In this document: positions 45,544-53,736 of the stretch, in pieces
How the letters are laid out: each line of letters starts with the position of its first letter
Numbering within the stretch: the stretch's first letter is position 1
Assembly (NCBI RefSeq): GCF_037977055.1
Contig: NZ_CP150274.1
Span: forward strand, 2,480,001 to 2,544,000
Source of the DNA: Paenibacillus sp. FSL K6-1096
Lineage (GTDB): Bacteria; Bacillota; Bacilli; Paenibacillales; Paenibacillaceae
Length of the DNA stretch: 64,000 nucleotides
Reading direction: 5' to 3'
Notes under the pieces: generated by a model
What the model was told of the DNA's origin: nothing
Database searches by the model: none
Seen by the model: the letters and a program-made list of their open reading frames with translations, nothing else
Program-made: the position numbers and the translations under genes

Positions 45544-45587
45544 ATCCCTTATAGTTGACTGTCTAGATACAGTCAATTATAAGGGAT
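45544..45587 (-). terminator. intrinsic terminator of the secreted-protein gene
   Basis: Long stem ATCCCTTATA-TTGACTGT / ACAGTCAA-TATAAGGGAT, followed on the reverse strand by TTTCTTTT, 43 bases after the stop at 45631. Confidence 0.82.
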
Positions 45588-45630
45588 AGACTATTGCATC
45601 TGCTCAGCTACTAAAATCTGAGCATCAAAC

Positions 45631-46734
45631 TTAATAATGATAGTGTAACGCTTCTGTATGGTTTATTCCATAAAACCATGAACAATTGTAGTGTCCACTC
45701 TTATATGTTCCGTTACAATAGATATTGCCACTATTATCATTTAACATACTAGAAACTCCTTCAATATAACAATAGTAACTATAAGAATAATTAATCATTG
45801 ATTGAGGACTTAAAGAATAAGCAAGTCCAAGACTAATGGCTTGTGCACAATCAGAATTATTCCATGGGAAGCTTGAAGTACCATATGAACCATCTGAAGT
45901 CACTTTATCTGCTTTATTACAGTGTACAATGTTACCATTTGCAACAACCTTCATACCTCCACTACCAGTAGCCCAAGGAATATATGTGCCGGTCGTATAT
46001 TGAGGAAATAATATTGACCCTGAGGCAGCACTCACTGTAGCTTCAAGTAAGAAGGAGTCCAATGTTTTTTCTTCTTTCTGGGTGTCGATACCCGCCATTC
46101 TTTCAGCAGCTTTTTCTAATCCAGCATCATCTTGATGTATTACTATCTCCAGTGGGTCGGAATGACTGACTTTTATTGTCGATTCATAAATAGGATGATC
46201 TTCCAAAAGAAGCGAAATTTGATATTCTCCCTCTTTAAAATCTGACGGCAATACAAATTGTCCATCCTCATCGGTCAAGGTAGAGTAATCGCCTAACTTC
46301 ACAGTAAGGAAAGGAGCATTTGTCACCGCTGTTGTTGACCCATCCATATTATCAATAAATAATTTATCTACAGTGATATCTTCTTGGCCTTCCAACTGTT
46401 CACCTAATAAGGCTTTTTTACTAGAATCTTGTTCTATATTCAATTGGTTTTTCGTTTCTTCCCTAACTGTTTGCAATACTTTTTCTGATGTTTCCTTTGC
46501 AATTTTCGCATTTTCTTTATTAATACTTAAATGTACATGAACTGAACCTTTTATTATCTGATCCGTCTCACTCACTGTTATGGCATGTTGAGAATGATTA
46601 CTCTCAATCATTGCCGAAGAATGTTCGGAGTGATCTGTTGCACCCATAGCCATAGAAGAAAGAGAAGCGTACAAGAAGGCTACGTTAAGGACTAGAACTA
46701 ATATTAATACTTTTTTCAGGTTTACCAATTTCAT
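45631..46734 (-). CDS. secreted protein with His-rich N-terminus and Cys-rich C-terminal domain; unknown function
   Basis: 367 residues. A signal peptide covers about 1-31. The mature N-terminus is His/Ser-rich (DHSEHSSAMIESNHSQH), then a charged region with helix-forming stretches to about 120, a beta domain (about 125-195; TLTDEDGQFVLPSDFKEGEY) like the carboxypeptidase-regulatory/transthyretin fold, and a C-terminal domain of about 130 residues rich in Tyr, Ser and Asn with five Cys (HCNK, DCAQ, YYCY, YCNG, YNCSW) ending HYHY. No family recognised. It is AT-rich and isolated, suggesting transfer. It could be a secreted toxin, bacteriocin or metal-binding adhesin; context does not decide. 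Confidence 0.75.
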   Translation of the reverse strand: MKLVNLKKVLILVLVLNVAFLYASLSSMAMGATDHSEHSSAMIESNHSQHAITVSETDQIIKGSVHVHLSINKENAKIAKETSEKVLQTVREETKNQLNIEQDSSKKALLGEQLEGQEDITVDKLFIDNMDGSTTAVTNAPFLTVKLGDYSTLTDEDGQFVLPSDFKEGEYQISLLLEDHPIYESTIKVSHSDPLEIVIHQDDAGLEKAAERMAGIDTQKEEKTLDSFLLEATVSAASGSILFPQYTTGTYIPWATGSGGMKVVANGNIVHCNKADKVTSDGSYGTSSFPWNNSDCAQAISLGLAYSLSPQSMINYSYSYYCYIEGVSSMLNDNSGNIYCNGTYKSGHYNCSWFYGINHTEALHYHY

Positions 46735-46740
46735 ATAAAT

Positions 46741-47271
46741 TTCACCTTACCCAAAAAAAAGAAAGTTTATTATACTATAAAAATGTCGACCTTTTATATA
46801 GCATAATTTTTACTAAATATCCCATACTATTGTATTTTAAGATGTGAGAATACTCACATTCCTTATTAAAGAATTATTCGTATGCTTTTATTATTTGAGC
46901 ATTTGACATATTTCATTTCCCGGAAAAAGATCTGGGGTTAGAGCCGATTTCATTAGAGAGTTACATCGTTCACTGGTTGGTTGTAGAGTGTTTTCCAATT
47001 CCGGCTATCTCGGTGGGGTAATGCACAACGGCGTAAATCTTCCCTGCTGCTGACCTTAACGACCATTCCGTAATTGGTTGTCGAACAAGCCATTATGCCT
47101 AGGTGAAGAATTTATTGATCGTCTTGCATACGGTCTCAAGTCTAAAGCACTGAATATGATGGGGAGTCATTCTTTCGATTCAATTTTTTGAAGCTCTTCT
47201 AAGGAGAATAGACGTTCTTGGAGAATATATAACAAGGGCGTAGATGAAGCAAAATGCTCATTTATAAAAAT
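46741..47271. other. AT-rich intergenic stretch with decayed coding traces
   Basis: No intact gene over 530 bases. Two short plus-strand frames look more protein-like than chance (RADFIRELHRSLVGC near 46945 and EEFIDRLAYGLKSKALNM near 47108), but neither has a start site or a family I know. The first 180 bases are very AT-rich and probably contain the promoter of the secreted-protein gene. Confidence 0.4.
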
Positions 47272-47610
47272 TTAATGATTTTCGGAAAATATATCTGTAT
47301 TCATTAATCCATGCACATAGATCCAATTATCCCCACTATCATTATTAATATGACGGACCCAAGTTGGTAGAAAAGAATTGTTGTCTTTAATAATCCCAAT
47401 AGTTTTCCCAACCTTTAGTTGCCCATTATTATACTGATTATAAAGTTCATTGTTAGAAGAATATACTTCCCCATCAGGTCCAACAACAGTTCCCGCAACA
47501 GATCCCCATTTATATATGTCCAAATTTATATACCACATAATTAAAGCAGTTAATAATAAAATTAAAAATAACAATAAGGAAATTAAAAATACTTTTGTTG
47601 ACTTCTTCAT
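47272..47610 (-). CDS. small membrane-anchored protein, unknown function
   Basis: 112 residues. A single N-terminal helix (about 6-28) anchors it, with the remaining 80 polar residues outside. The outer part contains GTVVGPDGEVYSSNNELYNQ and little else that is distinctive. It starts inside the stop of the chimeric frame upstream (ATGA), behind a GGAGG-type site. AT-rich like its surroundings; probably what remains of a small accessory operon whose first gene was interrupted. Confidence 0.6.
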   Translation of the reverse strand: MKKSTKVFLISLLLFLILLLTALIMWYINLDIYKWGSVAGTVVGPDGEVYSSNNELYNQYNNGQLKVGKTIGIIKDNNSFLPTWVRHINNDSGDNWIYVHGLMNTDIFSENH

Positions 47611-48002
47611 TGGTTAATACCTCCTTCAAATCCTTTCAAGATATAGTGTACAGCAACTCCCTTTTTGTATGTAAGTTCAAGAAATACGTAGTTAGTTAAA
47701 TTGTTTCTTTCGGTCTTATACATGATATTCTCCAACTGTAATAAATATCCTCCCATTGCTTCGTTCTCCCAGTCGTTATCCAGCAGAAAACAAGTTTGGA
47801 CGTCTTGAATGACTTTGGCTTTGCGGATGACGGCGACCCGTCTGGGTTTCTTCCTAGAAGTTGCAGGATACCTCAGGGCGATCCCTTCAATGATCCAGTC
47901 TTCGTCCACGTAGCGTGTCCAGTACAGGCAGGAAGCGACTTCTGCGGCCAAAAGCTTGGTCCACTTGATTTTTGCCCACATAGCCAAACAGCGCACCTCC
48001 AA
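47607..48002 (-). pseudogene. chimeric frame: IS1380-type transposase middle fused to the end of another gene
   Basis: The 131-residue frame begins at a TTG (or at an ATG seven codons later). Its first 80 or so residues (KIKWTKLLAAEVASCLYWT, KKPRRVAVIRKAKV) continue the transposase remnant read just upstream in other frames. From about GGYLLQLENIMYKTERN on, the sequence is AT-rich and unrelated, ending ILKGFEGGINQ. The joint lies near 47765. It is therefore a junction product, probably not a working protein, although the translational coupling to the next gene is intact. Confidence 0.65.
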
Positions 48003-48383
48003 AAGTAAATAAAAGTCTTAGCCGCCAAACCCTTTGTAAAACCGGGCATAGTCGACCGAGGGCTGGCCCTAGAGGCCAAAGGTCTCTTCCAGAAAAGGAG
48101 ACACTTCCATGGACGAGTGAACGTTTGCGGCGCGTAGCACAGCATTCAAGCAAAGGTGGAACTGTCCTCGAAAGCGAGCAAGGGATGGTAGCCTTTGCGC
48201 CCCGGCTTATGCGCGCTCACCCCTTTGGTTTGGTGGTCTTGACCTGATTCCCATAGACCATCTCTACGGTGGAGTCCAAATCAACAAGCCCGAATCACTT
48301 CGAGGTGCATTCGCCGGAATTCCTTTCGGACATGGGGGTTCAGGATTCCGAGTCGAGCCAGTTCCTTGTACAACAGGGAGTGG
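47765..48383 (-). mobile_element. degenerate IS1380-type transposase remnant
   Basis: Reading the reverse strand through frame changes gives LYKELARLGILNPHVRKEF, then VDLDSTVEMVYGNQ, then AHKPGRKGYHPLLAFEDSS, then CLNAVLRAANVHSSMEVSPF and the KIKWTKLLAAEVA stretch. DLDSTV...YGNQ...GRKGYHPLLAF is the first-Asp region of IS1380 transposases. Several stops and frameshifts and loss of both ends show it is dead. No terminal inverted repeats could be identified. Confidence 0.75.
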
Positions 48384-48448
48384 TCTGCAACATTTTAGAG
48401 GAGTAGCTTAATGTACCTCGTTTTACACATCATAGTTTAGTACGTATT
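48384..48448. repeat. second copy of the 65-bp segment at 44974-45038
   Basis: See the first copy for the comparison. This copy abuts the IS1380 remnant, so the transposon may have inserted into the gene family whose end the repeat carries. Confidence 0.75.
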
Positions 48449-48463
48449 ACGTGTTCACTTAAA

Positions 48464-48724
48464 TTAGATTCCTCTTACAGCTTTCTTTATATAACTCTTC
48501 GCTTCAGCCAGGGTTAACTGTGTAGATATAACGGATACGTTTAATTTTTCTTGAGTTGTTTCATTGTATAGTGATTTTTCACCCAATGAATCAAGATCTC
48601 CAATTAATTTGTTCAATAAGGAAGGGAGTTTACTCTGAACCTCAATGATGGAGAAATAATTATCTTCAGTCTGTACAGCAAAGAAACCTAACCGCCTATA
48701 CTCCACATAGACTAGACCTCTCAT
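48464..48724 (-). CDS. small protein, unknown function
   Basis: 86 residues from the ATG at 48722-48724 behind AAGGGAAGG; an in-frame ATG at 48748 is less well placed. Contents: VEYRRLGFFAVQTEDNYFS then leucine-rich helical sequence (LPSLLNKLIGDLDSLGE) and a basic end. No signal peptide. I do not recognise it. It is AT-rich and surrounded by gene remnants. Confidence 0.55.
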   Translation of the reverse strand: MRGLVYVEYRRLGFFAVQTEDNYFSIIEVQSKLPSLLNKLIGDLDSLGEKSLYNETTQEKLNVSVISTQLTLAEAKSYIKKAVRGI

Positions 48725-48889
48725 TAACCCATTCCTTCCCTTTACCATTATGCTTATCTTGTTCTATATTTTCATCGGCGTTAGCTTCATTTTTTGGCTG
48801 AAAAGATGGATCAATCATGAAGGGTCTCATTGACTTTTTGTTGCCACATAAATATACTTATCATGGACACAAAAAGTGGAGGTGAAGTG

Positions 48890-49069
48890 ATGTCGTCCAA
48901 AAAGATGGGGCGTCCACCATCTGACAATCCCAAAAGCGATTTAATTCGGGTACGTGTCGATCAAGAGATTTTGAGCAAGCTCGATGCCTGCACTGAGAAG
49001 CTCCAAACGACCCGTTCCGATATTATCCGCAAAGGAATTGAAAAGGTGTTTGACGAGCTCCAAAAATAA
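48890..49069 (+). CDS. CopG-type ribbon-helix-helix protein
   Basis: 59 residues from the ATG at 48890 behind GGAGGTG. After a basic MGRPPSDNPKS start, DLIRVRVDQEILSKLDACTE forms the ribbon and first helix and TTRSDIIRKGIEKVF the second, as in CopG/Arc-type DNA-binding proteins. Such proteins are plasmid copy-number regulators, antitoxins or mobile-element regulators. No toxin gene adjoins it, so its target is open. Confidence 0.8.
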   Translation: MSSKKMGRPPSDNPKSDLIRVRVDQEILSKLDACTEKLQTTRSDIIRKGIEKVFDELQK

Positions 49070-49210
49070 AAGAGGAAGCAGCGTAAGTCCCACAAAGAAC
49101 ACCGCTACTTCCTACCCACGCAATCGCTTGGATAAGCAGACTGCATAAATATCCTACCATGTGCAGGAATCTCATTCAAGCGATGTGATGATAATTATGG
49201 GAGGACAAAT

Positions 49211-49483
49211 ATGACAACAATTTTGGAAGCCTTATATCATGGGCAGCTTCAACCCAGCGAAACCATTGTGCCGTCACATCCAGAGTATCATTCTGCATAT
49301 CAGCAAGTGACTGCACTAACCGAGCAATGGCGTAAACGATTAGGCGAACAAACCTTTCGGGAGCTAGAAGAGTATTTAGATTTGTGTGACAGCGTAAACA
49401 GTATGCATGTGGAAGCGGCATTTCATCAAGGGTTCAAGTTGGGGGCAAACCTTCTGATTGAAACAATGAGTAATCGTCCATAA
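49211..49483 (+). CDS. DUF6809-like small protein
   Basis: 90 residues from an ATG behind GGGAGG. It begins ILEALYHGQLQPSE and ends with a FHQGFKLGANLLIETM helix, the plan of small proteins called DUF6809 that are common near mobile elements in Firmicutes; the name is from memory. It lies 141 bases after the CopG-type gene in the same direction and may be read with it. Confidence 0.7.
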   Translation: MTTILEALYHGQLQPSETIVPSHPEYHSAYQQVTALTEQWRKRLGEQTFRELEEYLDLCDSVNSMHVEAAFHQGFKLGANLLIETMSNRP

Positions 49484-49530
49484 TCCTCGGTGGATTTAAC
49501 GTCTGTAGCACAGATTAGTCTCACAGCTAA

Positions 49531-49554
49531 GCCCCACCGCTGAAGCGGCGGGGC
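49531..49554 (+). terminator. GC-rich hairpin after the DUF6809-like gene
   Basis: GCCCCACCGC TGAA GCGGCGGGGC forms a 10-bp stem with one mismatch. There is no T run after it, so it may act weakly or stabilise the 3' end. Confidence 0.5.
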
Positions 49555-49572
49555 CTACTGAGACAATTTAAG

Positions 49573-49650
49573 TTAAGGCATTAGCATTCCTTGCTCCATC
49601 TGTTGAATGGATTGCTTTAACCATTTGACGTTGGACGGGTTATAGAAAGG
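49573..49650 (-). pseudogene. possible YefM-type antitoxin tail
   Basis: The reverse strand reads TEPFYNPSNVKWLKQSIQQM then EQGMLMP and stops at 49573-49575. The pattern NPSNVKWLKQSI recalls the end of YefM/Phd antitoxins (SPxNAxRLxESI). A stop lies just upstream in the same frame and no start is present. The rest of the 343-base gap (49484-49826) shows only a weak CGCC/GGCG hairpin with a T run near 49665-49690. Confidence 0.3.
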
Positions 49651-49826
49651 CTCAGTCTACTGCAAAGTTTCGCCAACAAGGCGGATCTTTTTTTAAGATG
49701 TACAATTTAGCCAAAGTGGGGAAACGGCCTGGCTGATGTTACTGAAAAATCCCGCCACAAGAAGCAGTAGCAGGACTTTAAGTTGAGCTTATAGGATGAT
49801 ACTGTTCTAAGGGTTGGAGGGATTAA

Positions 49827-49946
49827 TCAGCCTTCCCCGTGATTGAATAATGAAATTCCAGGAGAGCTAGGTACGCTTGGCCCTACAACAATCGGTACTA
49901 AAACAATGCTAAGAACCGTAAGAAGTATAACGACCCTTTTCTTCAT
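49827..49946 (-). CDS. pre-peptide of an RRNPP-type cell-cell signalling pair
   Basis: 39 residues from the ATG at 49944-49946 with GGGAGGAG just upstream. It has two Lys and an Arg at the start, a hydrophobic export segment (about 5-21), then a short polar tail PSVPSSPGISLFNHGEG. It overlaps the last 38 bases of the receptor gene in another frame, as phr genes overlap rap genes. The exported tail, after cutting, would be re-imported and bind the receptor. The exact mature peptide cannot be read from the sequence. Confidence 0.75.
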   Translation of the reverse strand: MKKRVVILLTVLSIVLVPIVVGPSVPSSPGISLFNHGEG

Positions 49947-51306
49947 GAGAATCTCCTCCCAAAAGTAAAGTTTGATACTGCCGCTTGATCTCTTGATTTG
50001 CATTACTTCTAAATCTTTCAAATAGAATTACACTTTCCAGTATATACTTTTCATTGTTTATCTGTTGGAAATTTGTGATTGCTGTTAATAATAAATCAAA
50101 ACCTTTAGAATAATCGCCTTTATATAAATAATAATATGCGAGTTCATAAATCAAACTGGCTTGGCGATCCATGGCAAGGTTTCTAGAATATCTTCCTTTA
50201 ACAATTTCATTTAATATTCCACTTAATTCTTGCTTATAACACTCCAGTGTATCATCAATAACAAACTGATTTTTATTAGCGGCTCTTAAAATATGTAATA
50301 ATCCCATGACTAATTCATTTCTGTGTTTATTAATATAGTCAACGTAAGATTCCAAGACGGTAATATCGCCACTTAGTAACTTTGTTATATAGATATTAGC
50401 GGTTGACCATTCAAGGAAAAGAGCTTTCCAATGTTCTACTGCTTCTCCCTGCTCACTTACCCAACTTAAATCGGAGTATGCATACTTGTAACCCAAAGCT
50501 ACCTCATAGTCACCCTGCTCATCACAAACATTACCCCGCAACAAGTCACTGTAGGCGATATAGAAAAACAGCGGTCTGCCGGGGAGCTTCACGGATTCGG
50601 ATGCTCTGTGTTCGTGTTGGACCTTCAGGTCATACTGTATTCTAGCCTTATGCCCCATCTTGACTGCATATTCATCGACCTTATCCCAGAGCTGTAAGGA
50701 CCGGTATGTATTGGCAAGCTCTTTGAGTGCATCAAGCTGATCGACTTCGTCCAACCGTTCGACAAAAGGCTCAAACCGGTTGGCTGCCCACAGGTTCCGG
50801 TTCTGATCATCACTTAGCGAAATGGTGAACAACCTGAACTGGCATAGCGCCAGCCGTTCCGAATGCTGATAGCGTTCGGCTTCGGCGACAATCTCATAGA
50901 TTGCGGCAGCGGCTTCCTTTTTCCCGGCCATAAATAATTCTTCTGCTGTGTCAAACAGCAGGGGCGCATACATCAGGTTGTCCATAATGTGGCGGGCCAG
51001 GCGCTGGATACTGTCCAACTTGTTCAGGTCAGCACAGCGAAGCAATAGCGGTCCAATCCTTCTCCAGTCTGAGGAACCACGAATAATATAGTCATCGATA
51101 TACAAGTCATAGAAGTACCCTTCCTCCTGTCCCATGGCCTCGGTAATCCGATCCAGTTGCTGTATCGCAATAGGCCGGTGTCTGCGAAGGATATTGCTGA
51201 GTGTCCCCGAATGAAGCTGAGAACGCTTGGCGAATTCCGTAATCGATAATCCCTTCTGCCGCAAATACTCCTCCAGTTCCGATAACATCGTAGTTGTTGC
51301 CTGCAA
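49909..51306 (-). CDS. RRNPP-type peptide-responsive regulator (HTH plus TPR)
   Basis: 465 residues from a TTG start behind GGGTGG; an ATG at codon 7 is an alternative. An XRE-type helix-turn-helix covers about 15-60 (ITEFAKRSQLHSGTLSNILR). The rest is a run of TPR-like helix pairs to the end (ASLIYELAYYYLYKGDYSKG). This is the architecture of PlcR, NprR, AimR and their Paenibacillus relatives, which change DNA binding or partner binding when a small imported peptide docks in the TPR groove. The pre-peptide gene overlaps its 3' end. Target genes are unknown. Confidence 0.85.
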   Translation of the reverse strand: MQATTTMLSELEEYLRQKGLSITEFAKRSQLHSGTLSNILRRHRPIAIQQLDRITEAMGQEEGYFYDLYIDDYIIRGSSDWRRIGPLLLRCADLNKLDSIQRLARHIMDNLMYAPLLFDTAEELFMAGKKEAAAAIYEIVAEAERYQHSERLALCQFRLFTISLSDDQNRNLWAANRFEPFVERLDEVDQLDALKELANTYRSLQLWDKVDEYAVKMGHKARIQYDLKVQHEHRASESVKLPGRPLFFYIAYSDLLRGNVCDEQGDYEVALGYKYAYSDLSWVSEQGEAVEHWKALFLEWSTANIYITKLLSGDITVLESYVDYINKHRNELVMGLLHILRAANKNQFVIDDTLECYKQELSGILNEIVKGRYSRNLAMDRQASLIYELAYYYLYKGDYSKGFDLLLTAITNFQQINNEKYILESVILFERFRSNANQEIKRQYQTLLLGGDSHEEKGRYTSYGS

Positions 51307-51370
51307 GTCCTAACCACCCTTCCTCTTCAATTTGTGATTTATAGAATAAAATTCCTTTTATGTTATACAA

Positions 51371-51399
51371 AATATACCAGTGGTCGATTCATTAATCAA
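51371..51399 (-). promoter_or_regulatory. SigA-type promoter of the RRNPP regulator
   Basis: On the reverse strand TTGATT (51394-51399), 17 bases, TATATT (51371-51376), about 65 bases before the TTG start. Confidence 0.6.
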
Positions 51400-51527
51400 G
51401 TACTAATTATGTATTTTTCCTAAACTTTAAAAATTTGGCATTACAGTTGCCACTCTAAGAAATCCGAAGGGGATTCCTTAGTATTTCAGTTATTTATCGT
51501 ACGTAACACTTAAGCCTACAGACGCAC

Positions 51528-51561
51528 AAACGGCTACGCCATCAGGAGGGCGTAGCCGTTT
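51528..51561. terminator. inverted repeat between the IS30 remnant and the regulator
   Basis: AAACGGCTACGCC / GGCGTAGCCGTTT with loop ATCAGGAG, a perfect 13-bp stem. It lies just after the transposase stop on the reverse strand. It lacks a clear T run and could be a terminator. Confidence 0.55.
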
Positions 51562-51577
51562 ATCATAAGATGGATTG

Positions 51578-52355
51578 TCAAGCTAAGTGCAACAGATCTT
51601 CCATGAACGATTCGTTTGCAGACTTCCACCCGAGACACTTCCGAGGTCGGTGGTTTATGAGGTGGAGGGCGCGGGCCAGTTCTTCATCTGTAACCTCCGC
51701 AAAATCTTTACCCTTCGGGAAAAATTCGCGGAGGAGCCCATTTGCATTCTCATTGGATCCACGTTGCCAGGACGAGTAGGGATCGGCGAAATACACATTA
51801 ATGCCATGAAAGAACTCCAACGCTGTATGGCATGCGAATTTCTTCCCACGGTCAACGGTGGCGGTTTTGAAGGCTCCTTGTGGAGACTGCCCAGTTACTA
51901 CACCGAATGCAATCTCCATGGAATGAACGGTGCGGTCAGGCATCTTAACAGCCAGGTACATACACGTCTTGCGCTCAATAAAAGTCGCTACGCAGGCACG
52001 ACTTTTTCCCCGGCTGGAGACAACTGTATCAAGTTCCCAGTGACCGAATGACTCACGCTTCTTAACGGATTTAGGACGCTGGACAATCGTTTTACCCACT
52101 AGAAACCGGCCACGTGTCTCCATAGGCTTCCGTCGTTTTCCTTTATGGCGCAACATGTTAACTTCGCCCCCAGCCAGACGTCCGTCATAAAGCCACCGGT
52201 AAATTGTTGTGAAGCATACAAACGGCTTTCCGCTTGCACGACGTTCTTCAGCGATCTGCTCAGGCGACCATGTCTGGTTCAGCTTATCCTCCAGTTCGTC
52301 AGCTAACTCCGTCGTGAAGCGACCTTTACCTTTCGGCTTGCTGTCAAGAGTTAAT
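51578..52355 (-). pseudogene. 5'-truncated IS30-family transposase
   Basis: The intact 3' part reads TWSPEQIAEERRASGKPF, TIYRWLYDGR, then the DDE catalytic domain: HWELDTVVSSRGK, TVDRGKKFACH (where SDxGxxF is usual) and QRGSNENANGLLREFFPKG, ending HRPRKCLGWK and a stop at 51578. The open frame extends upstream past its first ATG (52156) to about 52355, where it meets the end of the MFS gene; the N-terminal DNA-binding part is missing. No start or ribosome site remains. Confidence 0.85.
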
Positions 52356-52361
52356 GATTCA

Positions 52362-53588
52362 TTATGCCACCGATTGCTCCCCTTTACCTTTGCTTCGGAA
52401 AAGCGGAATCATAATTAGGAATCCTGCAAAAAAACAGAATCCCGCCAATTCGTACACAATTGTAAGTGAAAGTGTATTTTTTAACACACCTGCAACACTC
52501 ATCATAAGGAGCATCGCTCCCGTCATAAGCGGAGTGCGGATTCCCATTACCCGACCTATAAAGTTTTGATCGGTATGCTGCATGACCATTGCGCTATTTC
52601 CGACAAAAATGGCCGGTTGCAGAAGAGCAATGATGAATTGGGCCATCATCGTTAGCCATATCACGGTTGACATCCCTGTTAAGATGATCCCGACACCGTT
52701 GACGAGTAAACCAATCATAAGGAAACGTTGTGGAGCGATCTTAGCCGCGAGAGCAAATATTACTATTCCTCCGACAATTTCACCCAAACCGTAAGGTATG
52801 CTAATCCATTTCAAAGCCTCTGCAGGCAAGTCCAACTGCTCCGTAACTAGGAAGATGCCAAGCGGCGTAATTAACCCAACTCCTAATCCCACCAACGTGA
52901 AACATATACTGAGCTGCAAGAGTAACTTGTTTACGAAGACAAAATGAATGCCGTCCGCCATTTCGCGAAATAGCGAAGATGGGTTGGTCTCTCGATTCTT
53001 TAGTTTCTTTTCATCAGACGGGACGAAGACAAGGAAAAAAGCAGATAACAGAAAGCAAGCGCTGGTCGTCAATATTGAAACTTCAATTCCGAATTGCTGA
53101 TATACCAACGTTCCCAGGATCGGACCAAGAACCATAAAGACAGATGTTATGGTTTGTAGCAAAGACATGCAGGATTGTGCATCTTCATCACGCACATGAT
53201 TCTTAAATAGCTTCATGCCGGAAGGCTGTGCAAACTGTGATAAAATGGAAGAGTATAATGTTGCTAAAAAAATGATCTTCCATGTTCCAACTTCCAACAT
53301 AACAAAGACAATAAATACGGATAACGAACTTAAACATTCACACCAAACCATTGTTCTCTTGGGCCGCCATCTATCCGCGAATACTCCACCAATGAAAGAA
53401 AAGATAAAAATTGGCGCATATTCCGCGACCGAAATCATGGAAACGGCAAATGAATCTCCTCCTGTCACCTCCATAACATACAAGAGGACAGCAAAATTAC
53501 GAATCCAAATACCCATTTGAGAAAATAGAGTTGAAATCATAACGGCTCGAACAAAGCCGTTTCGAAGCAGTTGAACGGATCCTGACAT
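52362..53588 (-). CDS. MFS efflux transporter (DHA3 type)
   Basis: 408 residues with about 12 membrane helices. The loop GGVFADRWRPKRTM is motif A of the major facilitator superfamily, and the start (VRAVMISTLFSQMGIWIRNF) is typical of macrolide-efflux-like DHA3 members. It is divergent from a TipA-like MerR regulator with a dedicated promoter, so it probably exports an antibiotic-like compound that the regulator senses. The last codons lie next to the truncated IS30 gene, so the natural end may have been altered. Confidence 0.88.
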   Translation of the reverse strand: MSGSVQLLRNGFVRAVMISTLFSQMGIWIRNFAVLLYVMEVTGGDSFAVSMISVAEYAPIFIFSFIGGVFADRWRPKRTMVWCECLSSLSVFIVFVMLEVGTWKIIFLATLYSSILSQFAQPSGMKLFKNHVRDEDAQSCMSLLQTITSVFMVLGPILGTLVYQQFGIEVSILTTSACFLLSAFFLVFVPSDEKKLKNRETNPSSLFREMADGIHFVFVNKLLLQLSICFTLVGLGVGLITPLGIFLVTEQLDLPAEALKWISIPYGLGEIVGGIVIFALAAKIAPQRFLMIGLLVNGVGIILTGMSTVIWLTMMAQFIIALLQPAIFVGNSAMVMQHTDQNFIGRVMGIRTPLMTGAMLLMMSVAGVLKNTLSLTIVYELAGFCFFAGFLIMIPLFRSKGKGEQSVA

Positions 53589-53624
53589 TTCTAGTTTCCT
53601 CCCTCGTCATCTATTTCGAAAATC

Positions 53625-53709
53625 ATCTTAGTGCCTACTGTAAGGGAAGGGTCAATATTTTTTTTGAAAAAGTTCGCCTTGACTCTCCTCTTAGGGAAGA
53701 GAATAAGCT
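53625..53709. promoter_or_regulatory. divergent MerR-type promoters with 19-bp spacers
   Basis: Plus strand: TTGACT (53679-53684), 19 bases, TAAGCT (53704-53709), for the regulator gene. Minus strand: TTGACC (53650-53655), 19 bases, TAAGAT (53625-53630), for the MFS gene. A 19-base spacer is the mark of promoters that MerR proteins untwist. The plus-strand spacer holds the dyad CTCTCCTCTTAGGGAAGAG. Confidence 0.75.
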
Positions 53710-53736
53710 ACCTAGTGAAGGGAGGAATGAGCAATA

